Of a stretch of 53,261 nucleotides of DNA, positions 36,201 through 43,256 are shown one piece after another. The stretch is from a virus. Position numbers and translations under genes: made by a program. Below the pieces are notes generated by a model. It was not told where the DNA came from. It searched no databases and was given only the letters and a program-made list of their open reading frames with translations. The stretch covers positions 1 through 53,261 of IMG/VR virus record IMGVR_UViG_3300031687_000019, one strand, 5' to 3'. Positions within the stretch are counted from its first letter, which is position 1; every line of letters begins with the position of its first letter.

Positions 36201-39200
36201 GCAAAAAGCCGCAGATGCTTTTATGGGACCTACTGCGGAAAACAACAAAGAAGCAAAAATGCTAGATTTTGTTAAAGGAGAAACGAACAGACAATTTTCT
36301 ACAGCAGATTTAATTAAGCTAGATTCCGTTATAAACTTAATAACAGGTAAATCCGCTTTGCAGGAAATGATAGAAGCTCAAGCTAGGAAAGCATTAAACA
36401 TGCCCCTCCGCAGTTCAACAGAAGCTCTGTCTAATAACAATAAAATTTTGCTAGAATCAGGAATGATGACCACGGACAGCAAAACTACAATTTCCGCTTC
36501 TAAAAAAATAATAAATCTTGACCAAGCTTTTGAAAACGGTAAAGATCCAAATAAAAAACCTAAAGGTATAAGTGTATTTGATTTTGATGATACATTAGCA
36601 CGTACTAATAGTAAAGTGCTATACACAATGCCTGACGGTACTAAAGGTAAATTAAATGCAACCGAGTTTGCAAAAAAATCTGAAGCACTTGAGGCCAATG
36701 GTGCTGAGTTTGATTTCAGTCAATTTAGCGAAGTTGTTAAAGGTAAGTTAGGTCCATTGTTTTCTGAGGCTAAAAAGAAAGAAGGTAAGTATACTAATAA
36801 AGATGTATTTGTTTTAACCGCAAGGCCAGCTAATTCAGCTAAGGCTATATATGAGTTTTTAAAATCGGAGGGGCTAGAAATACCAATTGATAACATTGTA
36901 GGCTTAGGCGACGGCGCCGCTAAAGCTAAAGCAGAGTGGATGATAGGTAAAGTAGCGGAAGGATATAACGATTTCTATTTTGCTGATGATGCCATTAAGA
37001 ATGTAGAAGCTGTCCGTGATGCTTTAGGATTGTTCGATGTGAAGTCCAAAGTACAACAAGCTATAATGGCTTCTAAAAAGATAACTCTCGAGCGAGGCTT
37101 GTCCGAAATGATTGAACGTAAAAAAGGGATATCTTCTAAAGAACCCTTATCCGCCGCAATAGCATCTAACCTAGGTAAAAAGAAAGGTCGATTTGATTGG
37201 TTTATTCCGCCTAATGCAGAAGACTTTGCTGGATTAATGTACAAATTTTACGGCAAAGGAAAGCAAGGCGATAAGGATATGGCATTAATTAAAGAAACTT
37301 TAATAAGACCATTCAATCGAGCGGAAAACGCAATAAGTACATATAAGCAAAACTTAGGTAATGATTACGCCTCTTTAGAATCTCAAATGAAAGATCTTAA
37401 AATCAGCATGACCAAAGAAACCAAAGACAGCCTAGAGCAAGCTAATGTGAACGCTGATCAAGCTACCCGGGTTTTTATATATAACAAGCTGGGATATAAA
37501 ATACCAGGATTAGAAAAAAATGAAATAGCAAACATATCTAAAATAGTTAATGGAGACGCAAGGCTTTCTGCTTACGCAAAAGGTGTTATGGGTATAACCA
37601 AAACAAAAGAAGTATTTCCTAGACCAGGTGAAACGTGGTACTCCAGTAATATACGCTACGAATTGTTTAAGTATTCTACCGAGGGAGTTAGAGGTCATTT
37701 CTTAAAAGACTGGCAAAAGAACGTTGATGAAATGTTTACTGAAGAAAACTTTAGCAGAATCGAAGCAGGGTACGGCAAGAATTACGTTAACAATTTAAAA
37801 GAAACGCTAGCCCGAATGAAAACCGGTAAAACAAGATCTGCTGATTTAGGTAAGGATGTTCAAGCTGGTATGGATTACGTCAACGGATCTGTAGGGGTTA
37901 TAATGTTTTTAAATACCAGGTCCGCTGTATTGCAGACAATATCCGCGGTCAATTATGTTAACTGGAGTGATAACAACCCATTACAAATAGGTAAAGCTGT
38001 TGCTAAACCAAAAGAGTGGGGTAAAACGTTTATGGAAATATACAACTCTGATTTTTTAAAGCAAAGAAGAGGAGGGCTTGAAATAAATGTGGAAGAAGCA
38101 GAAATCGCTAAAGCTGTAGAAAGAAGTAAAGGTAATGCTAGAAACTTATATGACAGCATGATAAAAATAGGATTTAAACCTACACAAATGGCGGATAGTT
38201 TTGCTATTGCATTTGGAGGAACTCCGTTTTTAATGAACAGAACCGCAACTTATGTTAAGCAAGGCTTATCCATGGAGGCCGCAAAGAAAAGAGCTTTTGA
38301 AGATTTTAGAGAGGTTTCTGAGGAATCGCAGCAATCATCAAGGCAGGATAGAGTGTCTAATATACAGACAGGTGTTGCGGGTAGATTGATATTTGCGTTT
38401 GCAAATACCCCAATGCAAATGTCTCGTATGACTAAAAAAGCTACGCTCGATTTAGCTAACAATAGAGGAGATGCTAAAACAAATATATCTAAGATGCTCT
38501 ACTATGGTGCTGTGCAAAGTTATATATTCTACGCGCTACAGCAATCTCAGTTTTTAAGATTGTTCGGTGGAGACGATGAAGATATGACCCAAGAGGAAAA
38601 AGATTTTAACAAAGCAAACAATGAAAAAAAGAATACTAAAATAGCAAGTAGTATGTTTGACAGTTTTATATCTGGATCAGGATCCCCGGGTAAAGTAGCA
38701 ATAACTGCTAAAAACACTATACTAGAGTATTATAAACAAAAAGAAAAAGGGTATAAAGCAGATTACGGTGATGTATTAAACGCAGCATTTTCTATATCAC
38801 CTCCGTTGTCTTCTAAAAGTAAAAAGGTTTACTCAGCTTATAAAAGCTATAAGCACTTTTCAACTAAAACAGGACAAAAAGAATTAGCAGAGTACGGGCA
38901 GTATGCTTTTGACAATCCAATGTTAATGGCTAACGCTAAAGTTTTTTCTTCCGTTAGTAATGTACCAGCCGATAGACTAATACAGAAAGTAAACAATCTT
39001 TATTCTGCGTTTACTGATGAAACTTTAACCCCTATACAAAGTATTGCATTGGCTGCTGGTTGGGACAAGTGGAGTTTAGGTTTATATGATCCAGACTTTA
39101 TGACTGCTGATGAAATTGCTGGGAATAAAGCAAAAAGAAAAGAACAATTAAAGAAAGAAAAAATAGCTAAAAAAGAAGCAGCTATAAATTCTTACGATAT

Positions 39201-39423
39201 GAAGATGAGTGAACCTGAAAGAAGAGACATACTTAAGGTGCTTTCAAAAAAGCAGCAGATGGACTCCTTAGGTGCTTTAGAGGTAAGTATAAAAAGAAAA
39301 AGAGAATTGTATAAAATGAAGGAGATAAATAGAATAGAAGAAATAATACGATTACAAAACAAAAGACAATTTTATATAGACACAAAAAACATAAATAAAA
39401 CTAGACAAGATTCTTTAAAATAA
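30223..39423 (+). CDS. Giant internal virion protein with embedded HAD domain
   Basis: 3,066 residues, 17% of the window. Residues 1-130 are acidic and disordered. 645-755 is Gly/Ala-rich and hydrophobic (AFLNKAAGAAGMTRMIGTLM). Near 980, LSQEGFHAQMAFAFG resembles a zincin helix with His-Glu changed to Gln-Glu. At about 2112-2300 there is a clear HAD phosphohydrolase-type domain: FDFDDTLA (motif I, about 2118), VFVLTARP (motif II, about 2195), KAEWMIG (motif III Lys, about 2234) and YFADDA (motif IV, about 2250). The last 500 residues (SAVLQTISAVNYVNWSDNNP, then FAFANTPMQMSRMTKKATLD) recall the C-terminal region of other very large phage proteins. It is probably packed in the capsid and ejected with DNA. 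Confidence 0.8.
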   Translation: MYEYLINKETVIFENEKDMLAGLKAAEEAEYSIELIRDDSMAQKSEDTSTFGKPQKEDTFVFGNPTPEEQLQATQSEASQGNFTQDPVESADAVSETVAQDDTELPQEDTSLDLPEDDFQIKLDKLKELKDFRAKSPNGTLPTDGEAFQKLKDYDYNKDLGIINTETREKDPIKQAELQEFKDFSQNSLNSGILQQLNVKGVSLPAKIQNGLEKEYRKYIKDNYENFITTRTVAEVAVNITKDKQMPTDFAIDQIVAEQLQGLQEKQNNEEKEKEQILGRGVSKNPTQKVISAIKGRIDNAPANRKLFGATSQRIDAIDRKLAPSNLLPDNERLALEDERRALIISSAEAFERMNPAGSANPYRDGFEYAGKSKKNKLTQFFNLETGAQVMPAEAALSNEKLITAPPEMIAEAERLAKLAREPLKAAFYYNVLKETQINEDLKKTFDFNPNKAYERRVNKGEGIGQGPMDKSRLRVYLESKGYTPNENGLYTNVTAEDLLPLKDMNLSGRFGIFSEDGGSILDDAFVPREGELSTPAMFIQNLAEERMQNSIEGNALNRAYLFNIDPGSEKLDAGDYVATFAKKAAAGTLDLLPDSMTSRYIDELPLTQREMLDNSEQMLMNAGIEITEEQKENFARGYGMKAVEQLGDFAPMLINFAFLNKAAGAAGMTRMIGTLMKGGPKQKAMGLIFGALLEEVKFEAATYGEAKTLGGTGFFAGGQVANALLKGRMGALARKILGGAVGGTAGSETAKVAESMAEDLMGDKDFKTSMQEYYGDIDEVTERLIIDGIVFGVLGMTHAKKIDFMKQSAKQKLSSKLNREINDMSSILTPKELSKKKNLKAELDQDLALDNEAFSKLAIGDQIKNAKAAKARLNELDAQLKSDPFEGGLTSSAAKFEMWAERGMLENIISRVDANKMAARKSINDQANNFKESIGKPDMPVIITENGEGMALGNKGEFQFESVNGKPSIIVDLSLYQPGVLSQEGFHAQMAFAFGKGSGLKNVSLEVAKKLREKIEPAVEKALANERFVISDGEGGTKNGTFKEAIEDAYREDPAKTDEEYVANIIEFLGNKKYRNLLLDNSLMGKLNKAVRNTAKDLGISKQNVDQNLTTAEQTLDFLYTLSDFSQGPGRGKKNFAAFKNLSIDGTKLVDMKTNTEITTAKEIKKDISASKEIKPEEKKDIFSKATSVYEKMMADGESMDQIGVMVGYEFQPLVRSKLRSYLTVKALDNVSDQVIEDIVSDVTLGDGKGGSQNIPGLVKSYKESGEASLTSYIFGQLNNKILGALQQPAYRDIFNTFSIDANPGQAERLAEGEGLGGEGISDGYVDLSSPEQNVRINRIKAEVTLKLPAELKEDINSIGERLLMSTPLKNLEAKQEGSIKLPSGKTAEIVISKSEQATIEIEGEPSETVRVRSPKILEEKFGTGKKSFVKKPTTKEKLYRDGIDLIYPKLEKAVGGLKDNYTATPEYEAFVDNAYPLLKNYLSQSAINKRFADFKEPAIDKKTGKILKKKTSAGGTVFTKKDVKLAEWRGYFLGNGSKRIDGRRRSIIEAFSGEFVFDSVMESLSNEAIRKQIESRQEDIGVELLDNFVTVIAKEIDRGNPGVMASKIIKIANEFGVDPYNMLFDKNNNLRPIDEIAMMPGGPEALGELYRGAQAELTRQLQNRAKDQEINTVDKLDKYYKDNPELFTPEMREAVKEVRTLSMEDFKNFKDQTDFLVTLFPEKFSEFSLETVDVGVPNSFLSQIFSANSRTNKATEAFYINKGLSAEAAKKKATINREEFTKKIKGKIGTNYNAPEMKQAREAWERVMELAEENNIDRKITNKSVKVQRGITILKQAKEYQDAVEAIIYLTTNLTTKQRKAEISKIEGYDAYKKAMELQVATLDAILLTFGAASKMVKGTAAEQKASRDNIFKALGTMLLNNDKGFRNLSPEIYYEIRDGGIKDPKNEHLLSKAEFATRVLTAFNEGRLNTLEEVKEVSSEYVSLVGERAVQKAADAFMGPTAENNKEAKMLDFVKGETNRQFSTADLIKLDSVINLITGKSALQEMIEAQARKALNMPLRSSTEALSNNNKILLESGMMTTDSKTTISASKKIINLDQAFENGKDPNKKPKGISVFDFDDTLARTNSKVLYTMPDGTKGKLNATEFAKKSEALEANGAEFDFSQFSEVVKGKLGPLFSEAKKKEGKYTNKDVFVLTARPANSAKAIYEFLKSEGLEIPIDNIVGLGDGAAKAKAEWMIGKVAEGYNDFYFADDAIKNVEAVRDALGLFDVKSKVQQAIMASKKITLERGLSEMIERKKGISSKEPLSAAIASNLGKKKGRFDWFIPPNAEDFAGLMYKFYGKGKQGDKDMALIKETLIRPFNRAENAISTYKQNLGNDYASLESQMKDLKISMTKETKDSLEQANVNADQATRVFIYNKLGYKIPGLEKNEIANISKIVNGDARLSAYAKGVMGITKTKEVFPRPGETWYSSNIRYELFKYSTEGVRGHFLKDWQKNVDEMFTEENFSRIEAGYGKNYVNNLKETLARMKTGKTRSADLGKDVQAGMDYVNGSVGVIMFLNTRSAVLQTISAVNYVNWSDNNPLQIGKAVAKPKEWGKTFMEIYNSDFLKQRRGGLEINVEEAEIAKAVERSKGNARNLYDSMIKIGFKPTQMADSFAIAFGGTPFLMNRTATYVKQGLSMEAAKKRAFEDFREVSEESQQSSRQDRVSNIQTGVAGRLIFAFANTPMQMSRMTKKATLDLANNRGDAKTNISKMLYYGAVQSYIFYALQQSQFLRLFGGDDEDMTQEEKDFNKANNEKKNTKIASSMFDSFISGSGSPGKVAITAKNTILEYYKQKEKGYKADYGDVLNAAFSISPPLSSKSKKVYSAYKSYKHFSTKTGQKELAEYGQYAFDNPMLMANAKVFSSVSNVPADRLIQKVNNLYSAFTDETLTPIQSIALAAGWDKWSLGLYDPDFMTADEIAGNKAKRKEQLKKEKIAKKEAAINSYDMKMSEPERRDILKVLSKKQQMDSLGALEVSIKRKRELYKMKEINRIEEIIRLQNKRQFYIDTKNINKTRQDSLK

Positions 39424-39433
39424 CCTAACTAAA

Positions 39434-39595
39434 ATGAATATAAGCGATTTGAAGATTTACCTATTAAACCTAGGCACATTTGCAATATCAATGACCCATG
39501 CAGATATGATACTTAAGCTCACCCTATTGGGTGTAAGTATAGGGTACACCGCTCACAAGTGGTGGTTATTAACAAAAAACAAAAATAAAAAATGA
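39434..39595 (+). CDS. Small membrane protein (53 aa)
   Basis: ISDLKIYLLNLGTFAISMTH, then DMILKLTLLGVSIGYTAHKW, ending in a Lys-rich tail. Two short hydrophobic stretches are possible. Similar small proteins with a SIGYT..KW end are found at the end of structural clusters in marine phages. It may assist the holin or be an antiholin. Its stop overlaps the next start (ATGA). Confidence 0.65.
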   Translation: MNISDLKIYLLNLGTFAISMTHADMILKLTLLGVSIGYTAHKWWLLTKNKNKK

Positions 39596-39672
39596 AAAAC
39601 TTTATAGCAAAATTAAAACATGAATGGAACTCGTTCTTATATTATTTAATGTTTAAGAACAGAACAAAATAG
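39592..39672 (+). CDS. Tiny basic ORF at the end of the late operon (26 aa)
   Basis: MKNFIAKLKHEWNSFLYYLM then FKNRTK. An amphipathic or membrane-touching helix is possible. ATGA overlap with the preceding gene and a terminator 41 nt later support it as a real, coupled last gene, but at this length it could be chance. Confidence 0.4.
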   Translation: MKNFIAKLKHEWNSFLYYLMFKNRTK

Positions 39673-39712
39673 AATTACTCAACAGGCAACCACACCTCGA
39701 AAATTCTATAAT

Positions 39713-39750
39713 AAAAAAGCCGACGCAATTAAGTGTCGGCTTTTTTTATT
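39713..39750. terminator. Bidirectional terminator between the two arms
   Basis: AAAAAAGCCGACG (39714-39726), an 8-nt loop, TGTCGGCTTTTTTT. The flanking A and T runs make it work on either strand. It ends both the rightward late arm and the leftward early arm, which converge here. Confidence 0.93.
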
Positions 39751-39762
39751 TTAATACACTTC

Positions 39763-41484
39763 TTAACCATCGCAAGCTAAGCAGTCTTCGTCCATTGCTT
39801 TTGCAGCAATATCACCACGCAATACAGATTCTGTCCGTGTATAATATAAGGTTTTAATACCTTTTTTCCACGCTTCAAAGTGAACTTTGTTAAGCCATTT
39901 AGGAGTTGCTACCGCGGGAAACGCTAAATTTAAACTAACAGATTGATCTATATACTGTTGTCTTAATCCGGCCTGGGTAACCAGTTCCAGCTGATTGATC
40001 TCTTTAAATGTTTTAAAAACTTCTTTGGCAGGTATGTCATGATCACCCACGGTAATATTATCCAGCCCGTCAATATCTTGAATTGAACCATAGTCATCCA
40101 ATATTTTATTCCACGTTTCTTCATTGTTTAAATTATGTTTAGTTAATACTTTAACAAGCGTCGGATTCTTTCTAATAAAAGTACCTTTCGCGCTTTGATC
40201 TGTAAAAACATTTGCAGCCCACGGCTCAATACCTGGCGAAACATTACCACTAAGCTTACTATTAGAAACAGTGGGAGCAACAGCACGTAAATGAGTATTA
40301 CGCATGCCAGTTCCAGCACACCACAAAGGCTCGCCATAAATCTCTGCAAGATCTCTAGATGCCCTCTCACTTTCAATTTTAATTTGCGAAAATATCTTCC
40401 TAGTTTCAAACTGAGAGAGTAAGCCTTCGAAAGGAATACCTTTCTCTTGGAGATATGTATGCCATCCAAGGACTCCCAAGCCCAGTGCTCTCCCTTTCTG
40501 CGCAGATCGAACAGCATTTTCGAATCCGCGTAACCCCTTGGCTCTTTGAATAAATTCCTCCATAACTCCGTCAAGAAACATCGTAGCGTCATAGATAAGG
40601 TTAGTATCTTTCCATTCTTCATATTTTGCTAAATTTAATGATGATAGGCAGCATACAAAGCTGTGGCTTTCATCTGTGTGTAATGTTATTTCACTGCATA
40701 TATTAGTCATGTGTACCTTTAACCCGTTATCTTTATATGCTTGTGGATTCGCTTTATTAACGTTTCCTTTAAACATAATATACGGCTCTCCAGTTGCCTT
40801 ACGTTTTCTAAGTAATTTACTCCATCGAGTTCTTGCTTCTCCATCTCCTTGTTCAAGTTTACGCATAAACTTATCACCAACAATTGCGCACTGATGTAGA
40901 TTAAGCGACTGTCTGTTAACATCCCCTTTAGGCTCTCGTATTTCCAACCACTCTTCGAAATCATCATGCTCAATATTAATGTTAACGGACGCAGCTCCTC
41001 TTCTGACAGATCCTTGATTGGTAGCGAGGATTGTGCTATCATAGATTTTGCAAAAAGGTACGACCCCATCTGATGTTCCATTTCCTGTAATTTTAGCGCC
41101 AGCGGGTCTGATCATATTAATTCCAATGCCAACTCCACCGCCATGCTTAGCGAGCAACATCATCTCTAAATTCTTTTGACCTATGTCCTGTATGCTATCA
41201 GCAACGTCAATACCGAAGCAGCTAATAGGCAACCCACGATCAGTACCTGTATTAGATAATACTGGCGAGGCGAGGCAAAGCCACCCACTCCAAATGTATT
41301 CGAAGAACGTTTGCGCCATTTCCGGCTTATATAATCTACGAGCAACTGTTTTAGCAACCCGTAAGTAAGCTTCTCGTGGCGTTTCTCCGTCGAATAAATA
41401 TCCCCCGGATATAGTCTTCTTGTACACGTCGTTGTCACCCCACGCAGGGTAATCCTTGTTTTTTTCCCAATTTTCATTCCACAT
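39763..41484 (-). CDS. nrdA: Ribonucleotide reductase class I, large subunit NrdA
   Basis: 573 residues. It reduces ribonucleoside diphosphates to deoxy forms with NrdB. The redox Cys is in LPISCFG (C89), the radical site is NICSE (N261, C263, E265), the second redox Cys lies in VCCLSS (278/279), the Tyr pair is LYYTRTES (547/548), and the C-terminal shuttle is DCLACDG (C568, C571). It is shorter than E. coli NrdA (761) and starts near the core, with no ATP-cone: dATP feedback through a cone is absent. It is the last gene of the leftward arm, 26 nt after nrdB. Confidence 0.95.
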   Translation of the reverse strand: MWNENWEKNKDYPAWGDNDVYKKTISGGYLFDGETPREAYLRVAKTVARRLYKPEMAQTFFEYIWSGWLCLASPVLSNTGTDRGLPISCFGIDVADSIQDIGQKNLEMMLLAKHGGGVGIGINMIRPAGAKITGNGTSDGVVPFCKIYDSTILATNQGSVRRGAASVNINIEHDDFEEWLEIREPKGDVNRQSLNLHQCAIVGDKFMRKLEQGDGEARTRWSKLLRKRKATGEPYIMFKGNVNKANPQAYKDNGLKVHMTNICSEITLHTDESHSFVCCLSSLNLAKYEEWKDTNLIYDATMFLDGVMEEFIQRAKGLRGFENAVRSAQKGRALGLGVLGWHTYLQEKGIPFEGLLSQFETRKIFSQIKIESERASRDLAEIYGEPLWCAGTGMRNTHLRAVAPTVSNSKLSGNVSPGIEPWAANVFTDQSAKGTFIRKNPTLVKVLTKHNLNNEETWNKILDDYGSIQDIDGLDNITVGDHDIPAKEVFKTFKEINQLELVTQAGLRQQYIDQSVSLNLAFPAVATPKWLNKVHFEAWKKGIKTLYYTRTESVLRGDIAAKAMDEDCLACDG

Positions 41485-41510
41485 ATTTTTTATTTATTTA
41501 TTTATTATTA

Positions 41511-42479
41511 TTACCAAATGTCTTCAAAGTCTTCTCCTTCGCCCGCTTTCGAGTAATCAGTCGGCCTAGTGACAAAAAAGTCAGTGTGAGTAACCCCCCC
41601 GGTAAGATGATAAAACCAATCCAAATTGCTCGCTGCTTGTTTGTCATACGCGAAATAGTTTCCCAAGTCAACGTAACCAAGTTCCACAAGTTTTTCATTT
41701 GTTCTTTTTTTAATGAAGTGCTTAAGATCATTTGATGATATACCTTTTATATCTCCCATCTCGAACATTTTGTCTATATACTTTACTTCTAGCTTAACCA
41801 TTGTTTCGGCAGCAGTTATTATATCTTCTCTACATAAGTTTAGTAATTGATTATCTTCTTCACACATGTGTCGGAATAATCTACAACCCATCTTGCTGTG
41901 CAATGATTCATCTCTTACTGACCACTTCATTTGTTGCCCTATGTTTTTAAGTAAATTCCGTAGCTGAAAAGAATACAAGACAGCAAAAGCAGAATACAAA
42001 CTGACACCCTCCGCGAAGGCACTAAATACTGCCAGCGACTTCGCAATACCAATAGTAGAATTGCCGCTGTATGCCACCAAGTTATCAAATCTATCTGCCG
42101 TAGCAGGCTCGTGTAAAAAGGCTTCATAGTCTTCTAGTTTTAAGGTTTCGTTTAAGTAACTGTAAGCTACTGCATGTATTGTTTCTTGCGATCCAAATAT
42201 CATAGCCATTTGTTGTATCTCATGCTTTGGAAACCATCCTACAACTTTCTGCGTCCAGTAATCTGACACGGCACATTCAGTCTGAGCAAAACCTAATAGT
42301 ATATTACCTACTAAGTTCTTCTCTTTAGCATCTAATTTTTCATTCCAATCTTTAATATCACTTTGCATAGGTATTTCAGTGTGTAACCAAAAGGCCTGTG
42401 CTTGTTTTAACCAACCTTCTGTGTAGTACTCTGGATACTCAAAAGGTTTATACGCTATTCTCTTATCAAATAATCCCAT
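41511..42479 (-). CDS. nrdB: Ribonucleotide reductase class I, small subunit NrdB, Glu-first-ligand type
   Basis: 322 residues, makes the radical used by NrdA. Metal ligands read as E68, E99, H102, E157, E191 and H194, with Y106 at the radical Tyr position (QETIHAVAY). The first ligand is Glu, in FAQTECAVSDYW, exactly 31 residues before E99, as D84 is before E115 in E. coli, so Asp is replaced by Glu. Glu here is a mark of subclasses Ic and Id; with Tyr kept, Id (dimanganese, described in Flavobacterium) is the better match. The subclass is inference. Confidence 0.93.
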   Translation of the reverse strand: MGLFDKRIAYKPFEYPEYYTEGWLKQAQAFWLHTEIPMQSDIKDWNEKLDAKEKNLVGNILLGFAQTECAVSDYWTQKVVGWFPKHEIQQMAMIFGSQETIHAVAYSYLNETLKLEDYEAFLHEPATADRFDNLVAYSGNSTIGIAKSLAVFSAFAEGVSLYSAFAVLYSFQLRNLLKNIGQQMKWSVRDESLHSKMGCRLFRHMCEEDNQLLNLCREDIITAAETMVKLEVKYIDKMFEMGDIKGISSNDLKHFIKKRTNEKLVELGYVDLGNYFAYDKQAASNLDWFYHLTGGVTHTDFFVTRPTDYSKAGEGEDFEDIW

Positions 42480-42482
42480 TTT

Positions 42483-42653
42483 TTATAATTGTTTTAAATA
42501 ATTTTTAACTTCTATCCAATACGGTGTGTTTGTCGGGCAAAGCGTAAGTATCGTTTCTACTGTAACTATTGCATGGCCTAAAGCCGCCGGGTAGTGTTGA
42601 TATACTTCCTCGTGTTCCTCTATTAACAACTCTGCTTTTTTTTCTGGTCTCAT
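42483..42653 (-). CDS. Small protein (56 aa), unknown
   Basis: MRPEKKAELLIEEHEEVYQH, later TVETILTLCPTNTPYWIEVK, ending NYLKQL. Acidic helical N-terminus. It lies in the 327-nt gap between nrdB and the endonuclease, on the same strand, with the AT-rich leader AAAAAATATG. No family recognised. Confidence 0.6.
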   Translation of the reverse strand: MRPEKKAELLIEEHEEVYQHYPAALGHAIVTVETILTLCPTNTPYWIEVKNYLKQL

Positions 42654-42664
42654 ATTTTTTATTT

Positions 42665-42820
42665 TTAATATATTTTCATGTTAAATTCATTTTGTTTTTT
42701 TACCAACTCTCTCCAGGATATACGACCAGTATTTTCCCAGGACCATTTTATCCACTTGTCTATTTGTCTTTCTCCATAAGCTTTCTTAGCTAAGTATTTA
42801 TTATATTTATTTTCTTCCAT
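42665..42820 (-). CDS. Small helical protein (51 aa), unknown
   Basis: MEENKYNKYLAKKAYGERQI, then DKWIKWSWENTGRISW and a Lys-rich end. Rich in Trp and Lys. Its start overlaps the end of the endonuclease gene by 14 nt and it runs 11 nt before the next ORF. Real by packing; function unknown. Confidence 0.6.
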   Translation of the reverse strand: MEENKYNKYLAKKAYGERQIDKWIKWSWENTGRISWRELVKKQNEFNMKIY

Positions 42821-43256
42821 CTAATATAAGTTTTATCATTGCCGCCACATCTGTTTGGTTTTGAGGTTTATACAGTGTTCTTGTTTCCCCGTTGTTTACA
42901 CACCATCTTTTAAATAGCTTCCAGCGTAAGGGGAATTGCTCATTAGCTCTTCCTTTGCATTCGATTATATAATCAAATCCTGTAAAGTCTGGAGTATACT
43001 TAATGCCTAGTATTTTTTTGGCGCCTCGATTTTTAAACTCTCCCTTGCCATTAGATTGCTTTTCAATAGATTCATTAGGAAATGTAAAGCCTTCTAAGGT
43101 TTTAAATACTTCATCTTCATACAGTTCGAATAAGCCAGCACTTTTTAATGCTAAATACGTATGCTTCTCAAGACCTGATCGGAATTGGATCCCGTCGGCA
43201 CTAGCTTTCTTAGCGCGGACAGGACCTTTCTTTTTTGATCTTTTAAAGGGTTTCAT
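42807..43256 (-). CDS. Endonuclease I-like nuclease (Holliday-junction type)
   Basis: 149 residues in the PD-(D/E)XK fold. FRSGLEKHTY supplies E30, KYTPDF supplies D90, and IIECKG supplies E99 and K101, the same order as T7 endonuclease I. The N-terminus is very basic (MKPFKRSKKKGPVRAKKASA). It would resolve branched DNA before packaging and help degrade host DNA. It overlaps the upstream gene by 14 nt. A related DUF1064 nuclease is the alternative call. Confidence 0.8.
   Translation of the reverse strand: MKPFKRSKKKGPVRAKKASADGIQFRSGLEKHTYLALKSAGLFELYEDEVFKTLEGFTFPNESIEKQSNGKGEFKNRGAKKILGIKYTPDFTGFDYIIECKGRANEQFPLRWKLFKRWCVNNGETRTLYKPQNQTDVAAMIKLILDGRK

Noticed and set aside
36550-37090. 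DFDDT as the DxDxD loop of a virion RNA polymerase
   Set aside because: The following VLTARP, Lys and FADDA motifs identify a HAD domain instead; no double-psi barrel pattern was seen around it.
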